Part shown: positions 7,350 through 16,133 of the stretch, piece by piece
Layout: each line of letters opens with the position of its first letter
How positions within the stretch are numbered: position 1 is the stretch's first letter
From: Acinetobacter lwoffii
Lineage (GTDB): Bacteria > Pseudomonadota > Gammaproteobacteria > Pseudomonadales > Moraxellaceae
Direction: 5' to 3'
DNA: 64,000 bases
Assembly: GCF_015602705.1 (NCBI RefSeq)
Contig: NZ_CP059081.1
Coordinates: 1,125,702-1,189,701 of the forward strand
Notes under the pieces: generated by a model
Database searches by the model: none
Told to the model about the DNA's origin: nothing
Seen by the model: only the letters and a program-made list of their open reading frames with translations
Program-made: the position numbers and the translations under genes

Positions 7350-8807
7350 ATGCAGCAACAAGTTTACCATAGCCGCGATCTACAAGCATGGGAGCAGCGC
7401 TGGTTTCAGCAGCAAAATAGTTCCTACGGTTTAATGCAACAAGTTGCCTGGGGGATTAGCCAGCGGCTGATCACTTTATTTTCCCAGCAAAAAATAAAAA
7501 AAATCGCGGTCTGTTGTGGTCAGGGTAATAATGCCGGCGATGGTTATATGGTGGCTAAATATTTAAAACAGGCTGGTTTTCAAGCTCATATTTATGCGGC
7601 TGAGTTAGGTAATTCTAAAGATTTGGCATCGGCTGTGCTGGAAGCCCAGCGGGTTGGTGTGCAGTTTTATTCGCATTTTGATTTTCAATCCGAATATGAG
7701 GTTTATATCGATGCCTTATTCGGAATTGGTCTAAACCGTCAGCTGGCTTCTGACTGGCAAAATGTTATTCACGGCATTAACCGGCAAAATGGGCTCAAAA
7801 TCTCGATCGATATTCCGAGTGGACTGGATGCCAATACCGGCCAGCCTTTGCCTGTTGCGATCAAAGCTGACTATACTTTCACGGGTTTGGGGCTCAAGGC
7901 AGGATTGTTTACTGGACAAGGCAAAGAATATGCGGGCAAGATCGAACTGATTTCTGCTATTCCGACAGATACAGAGCTTCAACCGATTGCCCAGCTTGCC
8001 TCACATCAGATTCAATTGCCCAAGCGTGAAGCCTTTGGTCATAAAGGCAGTTATGGTCATGTTCTGGTGATTGGTGGACATGCTGATATGGGCGGTGCAG
8101 TGATCATGGCGGCAGAAGCAGCATTTGCTGCAGGAGCAGGTAAAGTGACGATCATCTGTGATGCAAAACATCATACTGCGATTTTGTCACGTGCACCGAA
8201 TATCATGCTGCGTGATATCAATCTCTTAACTCAGGAGCAACGCCAAGCACTGATTCAGCAGGTCGATGCAGTCTGTTTTGGCATGGGGTTAGGTCGTGAT
8301 CCTTGGGCAAAAGCGCAATACGAAATCTGGTTTGAACTGATTCAGCAATCTGATCTGGAGGTTGTTTTGGATGCGGATGCCTTATGGTTTCTGGCCAAGC
8401 AGCCTCAAGTTTTGAATTCCCAGACTTATGCGACTCCGCATCCTGGGGAAGCAGCCACATTACTGGCATGTAGCACTGCGGAAGTTGAAATGGATCGGAT
8501 TGCAGCCATTCATGCACTGCAACAAAAATATCAGGGACAGTGGGTGCTAAAAGGTTCAGGCAGTCTGATTCTGGAAGAAAAGCTTTACATCTGTGATGCC
8601 GGGAATGCCGGTATGGGCACTGGCGGAATGGGGGATGTGCTGGCCGGCATGATTGCCAGTCTAAAGGCGCAATTTGCGCAAAAAATTTATTTGCATGAAA
8701 TTGTGACGCTGCATGCACTTGCAGGTGATGAACTGGCCAAAAATGGCGAACGTGGCTTGCAGGCACAGGATATGAAACATGCGATTTATCAGGTCGTGAA
8801 TCGCTAA
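7350..8807 (+). CDS. nnr: Bifunctional NAD(P)H-hydrate epimerase / ADP-dependent NAD(P)H-hydrate dehydratase
   Basis: This is a fused repair enzyme that restores NAD(P)H damaged by hydration. The N-terminal YjeF-type epimerase half has the GQGNNAGDGY loop at residues 57-66. The C-terminal ribokinase-like dehydratase half has HKGSYGHVLV near 231, DADALW and the nucleotide loop GMGTGGMGDVLAG at about 421-433. The length of 485 residues is normal for the fused form. An AGGGA ribosome binding site precedes the ATG. It is divergent from queG and is followed by acyP 10 bp downstream, so the two may be cotranscribed. Confidence 0.96.
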   Translation: MQQQVYHSRDLQAWEQRWFQQQNSSYGLMQQVAWGISQRLITLFSQQKIKKIAVCCGQGNNAGDGYMVAKYLKQAGFQAHIYAAELGNSKDLASAVLEAQRVGVQFYSHFDFQSEYEVYIDALFGIGLNRQLASDWQNVIHGINRQNGLKISIDIPSGLDANTGQPLPVAIKADYTFTGLGLKAGLFTGQGKEYAGKIELISAIPTDTELQPIAQLASHQIQLPKREAFGHKGSYGHVLVIGGHADMGGAVIMAAEAAFAAGAGKVTIICDAKHHTAILSRAPNIMLRDINLLTQEQRQALIQQVDAVCFGMGLGRDPWAKAQYEIWFELIQQSDLEVVLDADALWFLAKQPQVLNSQTYATPHPGEAATLLACSTAEVEMDRIAAIHALQQKYQGQWVLKGSGSLILEEKLYICDAGNAGMGTGGMGDVLAGMIASLKAQFAQKIYLHEIVTLHALAGDELAKNGERGLQAQDMKHAIYQVVNR

Positions 8808-8817
8808 GGAGAATAGT

Positions 8818-9090
8818 GTGCCAGTCATCAAACTGAATATTTCAGGCCAAGTTCAAGGAGTCGGATACCGTTACTGGTTTGCCGAGCAGGCTCAGGCGCT
8901 TGGACTGAAAGGATATGTGAAGAACTTGAGCACAGGTGAGGTGGAGGCCGTTATTGCTGGAACAGACTCCCAACTTCAGGAAATGATTACACGAAGTTGG
9001 AAAGGGCCTGCTCGTGCAATCGTACAAGCGGTTATTCAAGAGTATCTGGAATCTGAGCTAGATGCTCAAGACTTTATAATATTGCGTTAA
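8818..9090 (+). CDS. acyP: Acylphosphatase
   Basis: A small enzyme hydrolysing acyl phosphates. The family signature GQVQGVGYRYW carries the catalytic R18, and KGYVKN carries N36. The 90-residue length is typical. The start is GTG at 8818 with an excellent AAGGAG box in front. It lies 10 bp after nnr and converges with ruvC with a 3-bp gap between stop codons. Confidence 0.93.
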   Translation: MPVIKLNISGQVQGVGYRYWFAEQAQALGLKGYVKNLSTGEVEAVIAGTDSQLQEMITRSWKGPARAIVQAVIQEYLESELDAQDFIILR

Positions 9091-9093
9091 ACC

Positions 9094-9639
9094 TTATCGA
9101 CGACGGCTACTGACGCGACTCCGGCCGCGTGCCATACCACCCAACGCATTCAATACCGCCATTTTACTCATACTGCCTGAGGCGTGGGCATGACAAATAG
9201 CAGCAGCTAAAGCATCGGCGGCATCCTGCTGCGGTTTGATGCTGAGTTTTAGAATATTCATTACCATCATCTGCACCTGTTCTTTATCCGCAGCGCCATA
9301 ACCCACTACCGACTGCTTGATCTGGCGCGCAGTATATTCAGCGACTTTCAAATCCAGATTGACCAGTGCCGCAACAGCAGCACCACGGGCCTGACCGAGT
9401 TTTAAGGCAGAATCCGGATTTTGTGCCATAAAGACCTGTTCTACCGCAGCTTCAGTGGGACCATAAAATTTTACAATGCGCTCCACGCCGGCAAAGATCC
9501 GTTTTAAACGTTCAGGCATTTCTGTCGTTTCTGTTCTGATGGTGCCGGCATCAACAAAAGTCAGTTTGGAGCCGTCTTTTTCGATAATTCCGTAACCGGT
9601 TAAACGAGAACCGGGGTCAATCCCAATAATTAATGACAT
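9094..9639 (-). CDS. ruvC: Holliday junction resolvase
   Basis: RuvC cuts Holliday junctions during recombinational repair together with RuvAB. The catalytic acidic residues D8, E67, D139 and D142 are all at family positions. The protein is 181 residues. The C-terminus is basic ([11 protein letters not shown]). RuvA and RuvB are not adjacent in this window. No terminator was seen between it and the convergent acyP. Confidence 0.97.
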   Translation of the reverse strand: MSLIIGIDPGSRLTGYGIIEKDGSKLTFVDAGTIRTETTEMPERLKRIFAGVERIVKFYGPTEAAVEQVFMAQNPDSALKLGQARGAAVAALVNLDLKVAEYTARQIKQSVVGYGAADKEQVQMMVMNILKLSIKPQQDAADALAAAICHAHASGSMSKMAVLNALGGMARGRSRVSSRRR

Positions 9640-9764
9640 GCCCGCACTTTAAAAATAGAATAATGCCCATATTGTTACATAAGCGTATCAAAAAAGCTTG
9701 ATCCTGATGAAGCAGTTGATTCCAGCATCCTATTATTTATTTTACTGAGATTAGATTAATTTTC

Positions 9765-10331
9765 ATGAAATTATTTCTTATTATCCTTGCAGGCTTAATC
9801 CTAGAAGTATTTGTCTGGATTGGCGTGGGTGACCTCGTCGGGAGCATGTGGTACGTATTTTTCTGGTTTGTGGCCGCATTTTTTATTGGTATGAATCTGA
9901 TCCGTAAATACTCGGCCGGTGTAATGCCACAAATGCAGCAAATGCAGATGGGACAGATGAGTGCAGATCCTGCATTAACAGGAAATTTACCTAAAATTCT
10001 GGCAGGTTTCTTTCTGCTTATTCCTGGATTGATTACCGACGTATTGGCAGTATTGATGCTCATTCCAGCGGTTCAGCAGGTTTTTAAGGCTGCTATAATG
10101 AAAGCGATGATGAAACGTCAGCAACTCATGATGGAAAAAATGATGGGTGGCATGATGGGCGATATGGGTGGTGCACAAGGCCAGAACCCATTTGCCGAGA
10201 TGATGCGTCAAATGCAGGATATGCAAAATCAGCAATCAGGTCGCGGTGATTCCAACATTATTGATGGTGAAGCACGTGAAGTGAGACCTGAGGCGAAAAA
10301 AATTGAAATGAAAGATATCAATCCAAAATAA
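9765..10331 (+). CDS. fxsA: FxsA family membrane protein
   Basis: This is a cytoplasmic-membrane protein of the FxsA type, a family first linked to phage exclusion suppression in E. coli. There are hydrophobic helices at residues 3-22 and 28-44, and a further pair near 76-102 around the family block LIPGLITDVLAVLMLIP. The second half is a methionine- and glutamine-rich hydrophilic tail (MMKRQQLMMEKMMGGMMG), longer than in E. coli. It is followed by its own terminator. The molecular function is not established. Confidence 0.85.
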   Translation: MKLFLIILAGLILEVFVWIGVGDLVGSMWYVFFWFVAAFFIGMNLIRKYSAGVMPQMQQMQMGQMSADPALTGNLPKILAGFFLLIPGLITDVLAVLMLIPAVQQVFKAAIMKAMMKRQQLMMEKMMGGMMGDMGGAQGQNPFAEMMRQMQDMQNQQSGRGDSNIIDGEAREVRPEAKKIEMKDINPK

Positions 10332-10357
10332 ATGTTTTATTTAAAAAATTCTATTTA

Positions 10358-10383
10358 AGCCGAATCTGATGATTCGGTTTTTT
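10358..10383 (+). terminator. Intrinsic terminator of fxsA
   Basis: The arms CCGAATC and GATTCGG with a TGAT loop are followed by TTTTTT, 30 bp after the stop codon. Confidence 0.85.
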
Positions 10384-10448
10384 ATTGGAGCTTTCTAATC
10401 TCTTTGAACAAACGTTATAATATATTTTTATAAATTTACCTTATTTTA

Positions 10449-11087
10449 ATGTCTCTGCTTTTTACGATCTGTCTCCTGCATTTTGTTGCTCAACTCAGTC
10501 CCGGTCCCGATATTTTGCTCATTGCCAAAAGTGCCGCATCTACCACACGCCAGAATGCCTTGAAAATTATTGCAGGGATCTCTGCCGGTATCGTGGTTTG
10601 GGTAATACTGACACTTGCGGGTTTTACCGTGTTAATTGACCAGTTTCCATGGATTCAACAGGTATTGATGGTGCTCGGTGGTGTGTTCCTGGCTAAAATG
10701 GGATGGACCATGTTAAAGGGTGGTGTGCATAGCTTTAAAAATAGACATCAGACCGACGACGATACAAATGGACAGGTGCAAGCTAAAAACTATTTTATGT
10801 TGGGCTTATGGACCAACCTTTCTAATCCCAAAACACTGATCTATTTTAGTAGCGTATTTTCACTGGCTTTGAGTTCATCTGCTTCCGATTATTTGAAAGC
10901 ACAGCTGGCAGTGATTATTCCTTTGCAGACCTTTATCACCTTTGCTTTATTGATGCTGTTGATTTCCCAACCAAAAATTAAAATCTTGTACCAGCGTTCG
11001 GGGAGTTATATTGATATGATGTCAGGCGGACTATTTCTGCTATTTGCATTGTGGTTATGGTATGACGCACTTATTCTGATGAATTAA
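10449..11087 (+). CDS. LysE/RhtB family amino-acid exporter
   Basis: A 212-residue inner-membrane exporter with the family N-terminal motif QLSPGPDILLIAKSA (residues 15-29) and a typical pattern of about six hydrophobic segments. A hydrophilic loop lies near residues 95-115. The motif NPKTLIYFSS in the middle is characteristic. The substrate is probably an amino acid or derivative, but the sequence does not say which. It converges with a doubtful small gene, overlapping it by about 17 bp. Confidence 0.9.
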   Translation: MSLLFTICLLHFVAQLSPGPDILLIAKSAASTTRQNALKIIAGISAGIVVWVILTLAGFTVLIDQFPWIQQVLMVLGGVFLAKMGWTMLKGGVHSFKNRHQTDDDTNGQVQAKNYFMLGLWTNLSNPKTLIYFSSVFSLALSSSASDYLKAQLAVIIPLQTFITFALLMLLISQPKIKILYQRSGSYIDMMSGGLFLLFALWLWYDALILMN

Positions 11088-11277
11088 GGAGGGTATCTTC
11101 ATTTAATGCTGGAGATATTGGTGAGGTCGGGGAAGGAGAGGCTAAATTGTCTGGTGTTTTAACCGCCGTTTGATAACGATTAGGCTTTAAGGTGGTTTCA
11201 GTATTTTCAGAGCCTTGATAACTGCGACTACGGTTAGCGCGCTCACGCAATCCACCTTTTTTAATTAACTGAACCAT
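11071..11277 (-). CDS. Hypothetical protein, 68 residues, low complexity
   Basis: The ATG at 11277 gives a protein starting MVQLIKKGGLRERANRS, basic at the N-terminus and rich in S, T, P and N after residue 20. It has no hydrophobic segment. A GTG start 24 bp upstream is possible but has no better ribosome binding site. It overlaps the end of the LysE-type gene by 17 bp. The basic start and unbroken frame make it plausible. There is no family evidence. Confidence 0.4.
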   Translation of the reverse strand: MVQLIKKGGLRERANRSRSYQGSENTETTLKPNRYQTAVKTPDNLASPSPTSPISPALNEDTLLNSSE

Positions 11278-11370
11278 GGCACATCTCTCATTCAAATCCA
11301 CAGCTATTGTAAATCAAAGCTGGATTTGATGAGGTTATTTTCCGCATCACTATTTGAATTATTCAAGAGT

Positions 11371-11403
11371 AATAAAAAGACTTGTTTGAACTAACAGGTC
11401 TTT
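11371..11403 (-). terminator. Intrinsic terminator of the zinc-ribbon membrane protein gene
   Basis: Read on the minus strand, the arms AAAGACCTGTT and AACAAGTCTTT (one G-U pair) are followed by TTTTATT. It lies just after the stop codon of the gene ending at 11422. Confidence 0.75.
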
Positions 11404-11421
11404 GCTGTGAGATGCATGAAA

Positions 11422-11667
11422 TTAGCGAAGTCTTTTATCTTCTTCTTTTAAAACATCCAGTATAGAGTGTTGTATAGGAACTTCTTGTTGTGATTGCACA
11501 TACAAATGCACGACTTTAAATACGATTGCTGTAACGAGGCAGGCCACAAGACAAAAAATCCAGAAACCAAAAGGGCTGCGAATATGATGTGAGCCACAGT
11601 TTGAGCATGATTTTTCTGTAGAGTCGACTACTTTTTCGCAGCAAGCACAATGATATTGATACTGCAT
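11422..11667 (-). CDS. Small zinc-ribbon membrane protein
   Basis: 81 residues: an N-terminal zinc ribbon formed by C7/C10 and C21/C24 (CACC...CSNC), then one hydrophobic helix at about residues 34-55, then a charged C-terminal tail. A GGGAG ribosome binding site precedes the ATG and an intrinsic terminator follows the stop, so it is a real monocistronic gene. The outline of a ribbon facing the cytosol and a single membrane span is common in bacteria with no shared known role. Confidence 0.75.
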   Translation of the reverse strand: MQYQYHCACCEKVVDSTEKSCSNCGSHHIRSPFGFWIFCLVACLVTAIVFKVVHLYVQSQQEVPIQHSILDVLKEEDKRLR

Positions 11668-11911
11668 TGTTCTTCTCCCAGGATGTTATCCTTTTTATTC
11701 TTCGATCATGAAAGATGATTCAATTGGTTTTTTATCATAGGTAGAGCAGCATCAGCTTGCAATAAGCAATTGCTGATAATTACATAGAGACAATAGAGTA
11801 TAAAAATTCATTACACAAGCAGTAGGATTTTCTTAAAATGTAAGAAATATTTTCATTAATCAAATGATAATCAATGAATTAAGAGTTAATTCTCTTGAAA
11901 ATATACATAAT

Positions 11912-11936
11912 AAAGCCCGCATCAAGCGGGCTTTAT
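11912..11936. terminator. Intrinsic terminator of ahpF
   Basis: The perfect nine-base arms AAAGCCCGC and GCGGGCTTT surround an ATCAA loop just after the ahpF stop codon. T-rich sequence follows on both strands. Confidence 0.8.
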
Positions 11937-11953
11937 TTGAGCTAGTCTAAAAC

Positions 11954-13519
11954 TTACTGCCCAGAACGGATGATGTAATCAAAAGCAGACAGTGATGCCT
12001 TGGCACCTTCACCGGTCGCAATGATGATCTGCTTGTAAGGCACTGTGGTACAGTCACCTGCTGCAAATACACCTTTGACATTGGTTTCGTTGCGGTCGTT
12101 AATCACAATCTCGCCACGGTTAGTTAATTCAACAGCCGTTTCTTTCAGGAAGTCCGTATTTGGCAACAAACCGATCTGCACGAAGATCCCTGCAAGTTCT
12201 ACTGTATGCTCTTCATCTGTGGCACGGTCTTTGTATTTCAGACCCGTCACCTGTGAACCGTCACCCAGCACTTCAGTCGACAAGGCATTCTTGATCACGG
12301 TGGTGTTCGGCAAGCTGTTCAGTTTGTCTTGCAGCACCTGATCCGCACGCAATTTGGTATCAAATTCCACCAAAGTTACATGCTCTACAATCCCTGCCAG
12401 GTCGATCGCAGCTTCCACCCCCGAGTTACCACCGCCAATCACGGCGACACGTTTACCCTTAAACAGTGGGCCATCACAGTGCGGACAGTAGGCCACACCA
12501 CGAGTTTTGTATTCCTGCTCACCTGGAACGTTCATCTCTCTCCAGTGTGCGCCGGTCGACAGAATCACGGTTTTAGATTCCAGTTTGGCACCATTCTCTA
12601 AAGTCACTTCCACCAGACCATTGGCCGTTTCGTCTGCCCCTTTGATATCAGACACGCGTTGCAGGTTCATGATGTCGACCCCGTATTCACGCACGTGGGC
12701 TTCCATTTCCGCTGCAAATTTAGGACCTTGGGTTTTTTGTACTGACGTGAAGTTTTCAATGTCCATGGTATCCATGACCTGACCGCCCATGCGTTCAGCC
12801 ACGATCCCGGTTTTAATGCCTTTACGTGCTGCATAGATCGCAGAAGTATTCCCTGCAGGACCACCACCGATCACCAGGACATCAAAGGCATCTTTGGCAT
12901 TCAGCTTTTCCGCATCTTTGGTAGCGGCATTGCTGTCCAACTTGGCAATGATTTCTTCCAGCGTCATACGACCCTGACCTATATGCTGGTTGTCCTGGAA
13001 CACCATCGGAACCGCCATGATTTTGCGTTCTTCTACTTCTTCCTGGAAGAAAGCCCCATCAATCATGGTCGCTGTAGTGCCTGGGTTATAGATGGCGATC
13101 AGGTTAAGTGCCTGAACCACATCCGGACAGTTATGGCAGCTTAAGGATACAAATACATCGAAATTAGATTGAACACCCAGACTCTTGATATTCGCCAGAA
13201 CTTCATCAGAGACTTTCGGTGCATAACCTGAGGTTTGCAACAATGCCAGGATCAGTGAGGTGAACTCATGGCCCATTGGCAAGCCTGCAAAGAATACACG
13301 TGGTTCCTCACCAGCTTTTGCAATCCCGAAACTTGGCGCACGTGCATTGGTCCCGTCAAAGCGTGCAGTCACCAGGTCAGACAGTGCAGCCACTTCGGAC
13401 ACCAGTTCCTGGATTTTGGCTGATTTGTCAGAGCCATCCAAAGTCGCCACCAGTTCAATCGGGCCTTCTAGGCGTTCTAATAAGGTTTTAAGTTGGGCTG
13501 AAGTATTTTGATCTAACAT
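11954..13519 (-). CDS. ahpF: Alkyl hydroperoxide reductase subunit F
   Basis: AhpF is the flavin disulfide reductase that passes electrons from NADH to AhpC for peroxide removal. The protein has an N-terminal tandem thioredoxin-fold domain with the redox pair C128/C131 (SCHNC), an FAD-binding [10 protein letters not shown] block near residue 218, and the C-terminal redox pair in CPHCDGP near 345. I start it at MLDQNTS (521 residues), matching other AhpF proteins. The longer frame begins at a TTG that falls inside the GGAG ribosome binding site. ahpC is about 1.6 kb away on the same strand with three unrelated genes between. Confidence 0.97.
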   Translation of the reverse strand: MLDQNTSAQLKTLLERLEGPIELVATLDGSDKSAKIQELVSEVAALSDLVTARFDGTNARAPSFGIAKAGEEPRVFFAGLPMGHEFTSLILALLQTSGYAPKVSDEVLANIKSLGVQSNFDVFVSLSCHNCPDVVQALNLIAIYNPGTTATMIDGAFFQEEVEERKIMAVPMVFQDNQHIGQGRMTLEEIIAKLDSNAATKDAEKLNAKDAFDVLVIGGGPAGNTSAIYAARKGIKTGIVAERMGGQVMDTMDIENFTSVQKTQGPKFAAEMEAHVREYGVDIMNLQRVSDIKGADETANGLVEVTLENGAKLESKTVILSTGAHWREMNVPGEQEYKTRGVAYCPHCDGPLFKGKRVAVIGGGNSGVEAAIDLAGIVEHVTLVEFDTKLRADQVLQDKLNSLPNTTVIKNALSTEVLGDGSQVTGLKYKDRATDEEHTVELAGIFVQIGLLPNTDFLKETAVELTNRGEIVINDRNETNVKGVFAAGDCTTVPYKQIIIATGEGAKASLSAFDYIIRSGQ

Positions 13520-13752
13520 TGCTAACGTCTCCAAAGGAGTAAATGTTTATTTGATACAGCCATGATAGGACAATCGACTGAATAGGTAAAACAGGTTGTT
13601 TTTATTTTATTGATCGGATTTACAGATTTGTTGAAAAATTCATTATTAATTTCAAAGTTCTATATGGGGTCGAAAGATTAATCTTCAAGTAGTTTAGAGC
13701 AAGAATAAGGATTTTCAGCTAAGATTAAAACAAGATATTTGAGACTTGAATG

Positions 13753-13971
13753 ATGGAATTACAACGCGGTATTTATCAACATTATAAGGGACAGCTTTAT
13801 CAGGTGTTTCATGTTGCCACGCACAGTGAAACTGAAGAAAAGCTGGTGGTTTATCAATGTCTCTACGGGGATTATTCAATTTGGGTACGTCCTTTAACGA
13901 TGTTCACTGAAACCATTACCACTAACGATGATCGTGAAGTGGAGCGTTTTAAATTGATTCAGGCACTTTAA
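13753..13971 (+). CDS. DUF1653 family protein
   Basis: A 72-residue protein opening MELQRGIYQHYKGQLYQV and containing LVVYQCLYGDYSIWVRPLTMF. This is the DUF1653 pattern: G-x-Y-x-H-Y-K-G, then V-Y, then W-x-R-P-x-x-M-F. The family is a small beta-rich domain of unknown function. A second ATG three bases upstream is equally possible as the start. It is followed closely by the methyltransferase gene and may be cotranscribed with it. Confidence 0.85.
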   Translation: MELQRGIYQHYKGQLYQVFHVATHSETEEKLVVYQCLYGDYSIWVRPLTMFTETITTNDDREVERFKLIQAL

Positions 13972-13995
13972 GCCAAACAGACTCAGGGAAGAGTG

Positions 13996-14586
13996 ATGCA
14001 AAACTCAGATGAATTTGAAAGATTCATGCAGGAATTATATGAAAAGTTTCATAGGCATGATCTTAAGCAGGCAGATCGCCGGCACCGATATCGCAATATA
14101 GAACCAGAATCCGGTCGATTTTTATCTATGCTGATTCGTACGCAACAATCGAAAAGTATTCTGGAAATTGGGACTTCTACTGGTTATTCCACTTTATGGC
14201 TGGCAGAAGCGGCTCGGCAGACTCAAGCCATGATTACAACACTTGAAGTTGATGCAGAACGGGTTACTCAGGCAAAGCAATATGCGACAGAAATAGATTT
14301 TGCAGATTTAATCAATTTTAAAGTAATTGATGCACAAGTTTATCTGGAGGCAGAACAGGAATTATTTGATTTTATCCTGTTAGATGCTGAACGAGATGCT
14401 TATGTCAGTTACTGGCCACATTTGAGTCGATTACTTAAAGCAAAGGGCGGGTTACTGGTAGTTGATAATGTCATTTCACATGCAGCAGAAGTCGAAGAGT
14501 TTATTGCCTTAATTCAGCAAGACCCACGTTTTATCATGAGTATTGTACTCATAGGCGCAGGTTTGCTGATGGTGGGATTGCGTTAA
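13996..14586 (+). CDS. SAM-dependent O-methyltransferase family protein
   Basis: A Rossmann-type class I methyltransferase of 196 residues. The SAM-binding loop is LEIGTSTGYSTLW (near residues 56-68), the ribose-binding acid is in TLEVDAERV, and LLDAERDAY with LLVVDNVI follows as in the catechol/caffeoyl-CoA O-methyltransferase family. It lacks the longer C-terminal part of some relatives. GGGAAGAG precedes the start, and GTG-ATG codons are adjacent, with ATG preferred. The substrate is unknown. Confidence 0.85.
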   Translation: MQNSDEFERFMQELYEKFHRHDLKQADRRHRYRNIEPESGRFLSMLIRTQQSKSILEIGTSTGYSTLWLAEAARQTQAMITTLEVDAERVTQAKQYATEIDFADLINFKVIDAQVYLEAEQELFDFILLDAERDAYVSYWPHLSRLLKAKGGLLVVDNVISHAAEVEEFIALIQQDPRFIMSIVLIGAGLLMVGLR

Positions 14587-14597
14587 TTCGATTGGCT

Positions 14598-14804
14598 CTA
14601 ATCCATGCAAATTTTATTAAAATGTAAATTATATTCGAGATACTTTTCCACGAATGCGGCTTTGTCTTGGCGTCTTAGCAGGTTGTCATAAATAAATTCA
14701 GGTACGGGATGATACAGCTCGGTATGACCATTACTGTATACAATTTTCAGGTGGCGGCTTGAGGGATTGTATTTCCAAGAAATCACGGTAAGCAGTTTTT
14801 GCAT
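14598..14804 (-). CDS. KTSC-domain protein
   Basis: A 68-residue protein with the compact beta-strand pattern of the KTSC domain: ISWKYNPSSRHLKIVYSNGH, then YHPVPEFIYDNLL, then a short helix around KAAFVEKYLE. A perfect GGAGG ribosome binding site precedes the ATG. KTSC domains occur alone or fused to RNA-related and phage proteins, and their role is not well known. It converges with the methyltransferase gene. Confidence 0.7.
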   Translation of the reverse strand: MQKLLTVISWKYNPSSRHLKIVYSNGHTELYHPVPEFIYDNLLRRQDKAAFVEKYLEYNLHFNKICMD

Positions 14805-15042
14805 ATGCGTTCCTCCACTGAATATTTCTTATCTTATCATTTGAACTTATGCCATATGGCTCTGCAGATGTATAGCTCAATTGTAAGAATCGGTAAGGAT
14901 TATGAGAAAGCGAAGCAAAAGATATACCTGAATTTTTATATGATTGATCAAGAAAAAAATAGGACTGCAATATTTAAAGTCCTAACAAAATCATTTTAAA
15001 AAATAAAATCCCGTATTGCGCTGACATAAAAGCTTAAACCAT

Positions 15043-15072
15043 AAAAAACCACGCTAAAAAGCGTGGTTTTTT
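15043..15072 (-). terminator. Intrinsic terminator of ahpC
   Basis: The arms ACCACGC and GCGTGGT surround a TAAAAA loop, with A-runs and T-runs on both sides. It follows the ahpC stop codon by about 25 bp. Confidence 0.85.
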
Positions 15073-15095
15073 GAATCAGTTCAATCTAATTAAAA

Positions 15096-15659
15096 TTAGA
15101 TTTTACCTACTAGGTCGATTGAAGGAGCAAGAGTTGCATCGCCTTCTTTCCATTTAGCTGGGCAAACTTCGCCTGGGTGAGCATGTACGTACTGAGCTGC
15201 TTTAACTTTACGAAGAAGTTCTTGAGCATCACGGCCGATACCACCAGCGTTGATTTCAACGATTTGGATTTTACCTTCTGGATCGATCACGAAAGTACCA
15301 CGATCAGCAAGGCCATCAGCTTCGATTAATACGTCAAAGTTTTTAGCAAGTGTCCAGTTTGCATCACCAACCATTACATACTGGATTTTTTTGATTTCTT
15401 CTGAAGAATCGTGCCAAGCTTTGTGAGTGAAATGCGTGTCAGTAGAAACTGAGTAGATTTCAACGCCTAGTTTTTGGAATTCAGCGTAGTTGTCAGCAAG
15501 GTCACCAAGTTCAGTCGGGCAAACGAAAGTGAAGTCAGCTGGGTAGAAGAATACAACAGACCATTTGCCTTTCAGGTCAGCTTCAGTAACTTCAATGAAT
15601 TTGCCGTTTTGGAATGCAGTTGCTTTAAATGGTTTAACTTCAGTATTAATTAAGCTCAT
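15096..15659 (-). CDS. ahpC: Alkyl hydroperoxide reductase subunit C (2-Cys peroxiredoxin)
   Basis: AhpC reduces hydrogen peroxide and organic hydroperoxides. The peroxidatic cysteine is C47 in DFTFVCPTE and the resolving cysteine is C166 in GEVCPAKW. The start at [11 protein letters not shown] (187 residues) fits the family and lies behind a GGAGA box. Upstream in-frame ATG codons would give METMM and are less likely. The codon use is clearly biased to a highly expressed gene, unlike most neighbours. Its reductase AhpF lies on the same strand about 1.6 kb downstream. Confidence 0.97.
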   Translation of the reverse strand: MSLINTEVKPFKATAFQNGKFIEVTEADLKGKWSVVFFYPADFTFVCPTELGDLADNYAEFQKLGVEIYSVSTDTHFTHKAWHDSSEEIKKIQYVMVGDANWTLAKNFDVLIEADGLADRGTFVIDPEGKIQIVEINAGGIGRDAQELLRKVKAAQYVHAHPGEVCPAKWKEGDATLAPSIDLVGKI

Positions 15660-15671
15660 CATTGTCTCCAT

Positions 15672-16133
15672 GATTGAAGTAGTCTTTGATTTTGAATAAG
15701 AGTATCGAAATTTTGGTTGATGCTAAAATGGTATTTTTACATTACAAACATCGGAAAAACCGAATTAAGTAAAAACGCGCCACTTCGGCAAAATCGCTTT
15801 GTTCATTGAGCAGCATCAAGATGATGGCCTGATGACAAAATTATCTCTTTTTCCTCGTGCTAGCAAACATGATGTTGAAACCAAAAAATTCAAGGGTGAA
15901 TCAGGAAAAAAGCATGTTTTCCGCAAAATAATTTAAATATCAATTTCAAAATTAAACTGATGATTAAATCTACTCAGGAAAATTCAAGCGTGTCATATAG
16001 ATATTTTGATAGGTTTATGGCGCTGAATTGAGGGAAATCAGGCAGCCAAAGCCAATTTGTCCGGCACTTAACAGAACTACGACTATCTGAAATCTAATGA
16101 ACCAAGTAAAATAAACCTTTCCTGTTTTTTGAT
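15672..16133. other. Long intergenic region between ahpC and hrpA
   Basis: 462 bp between divergent genes. It must hold the ahpC promoter at its left end and the hrpA promoter at its right end. A 34-codon frame from the ATG at 15832 to the TAA at 15934 encodes a basic peptide, but it has no ribosome binding site and I do not call it. I found no OxyR-type four-box site with the right spacing. Confidence 0.5.

Noticed and set aside
7327-7389. N-terminal 21-residue hydrophobic extension of queG as a signal peptide
   Set aside because: QueG is cytosolic. The extension overlaps the divergent nnr gene, and MTTPDS is a normal start.
8218-8766. 182-codon minus-strand frame within nnr
   Set aside because: It lies entirely opposite conserved dehydratase coding sequence, with H/P-rich shadow composition.
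11860-11882. ATGATAATCAATGA as a possible Fur box
   Set aside because: Only a partial match, and it is about 200 bp from the nearest start codon with no iron-related gene.
13560-13610. ATAG repeats upstream of ahpF as an OxyR site
   Set aside because: The two ATAG boxes are 17 bp apart instead of the expected 22, and the CTAT partners are missing.
14799-14999. 66-codon plus-strand frame after the KTSC gene
   Set aside because: It has no ribosome binding site and overlaps the opposite gene's control region. The composition is not protein-like.
15832-15936. 34-codon frame in the ahpC-hrpA gap encoding a basic peptide
   Set aside because: No ribosome binding site or terminator. Could be chance in a 462-bp gap.
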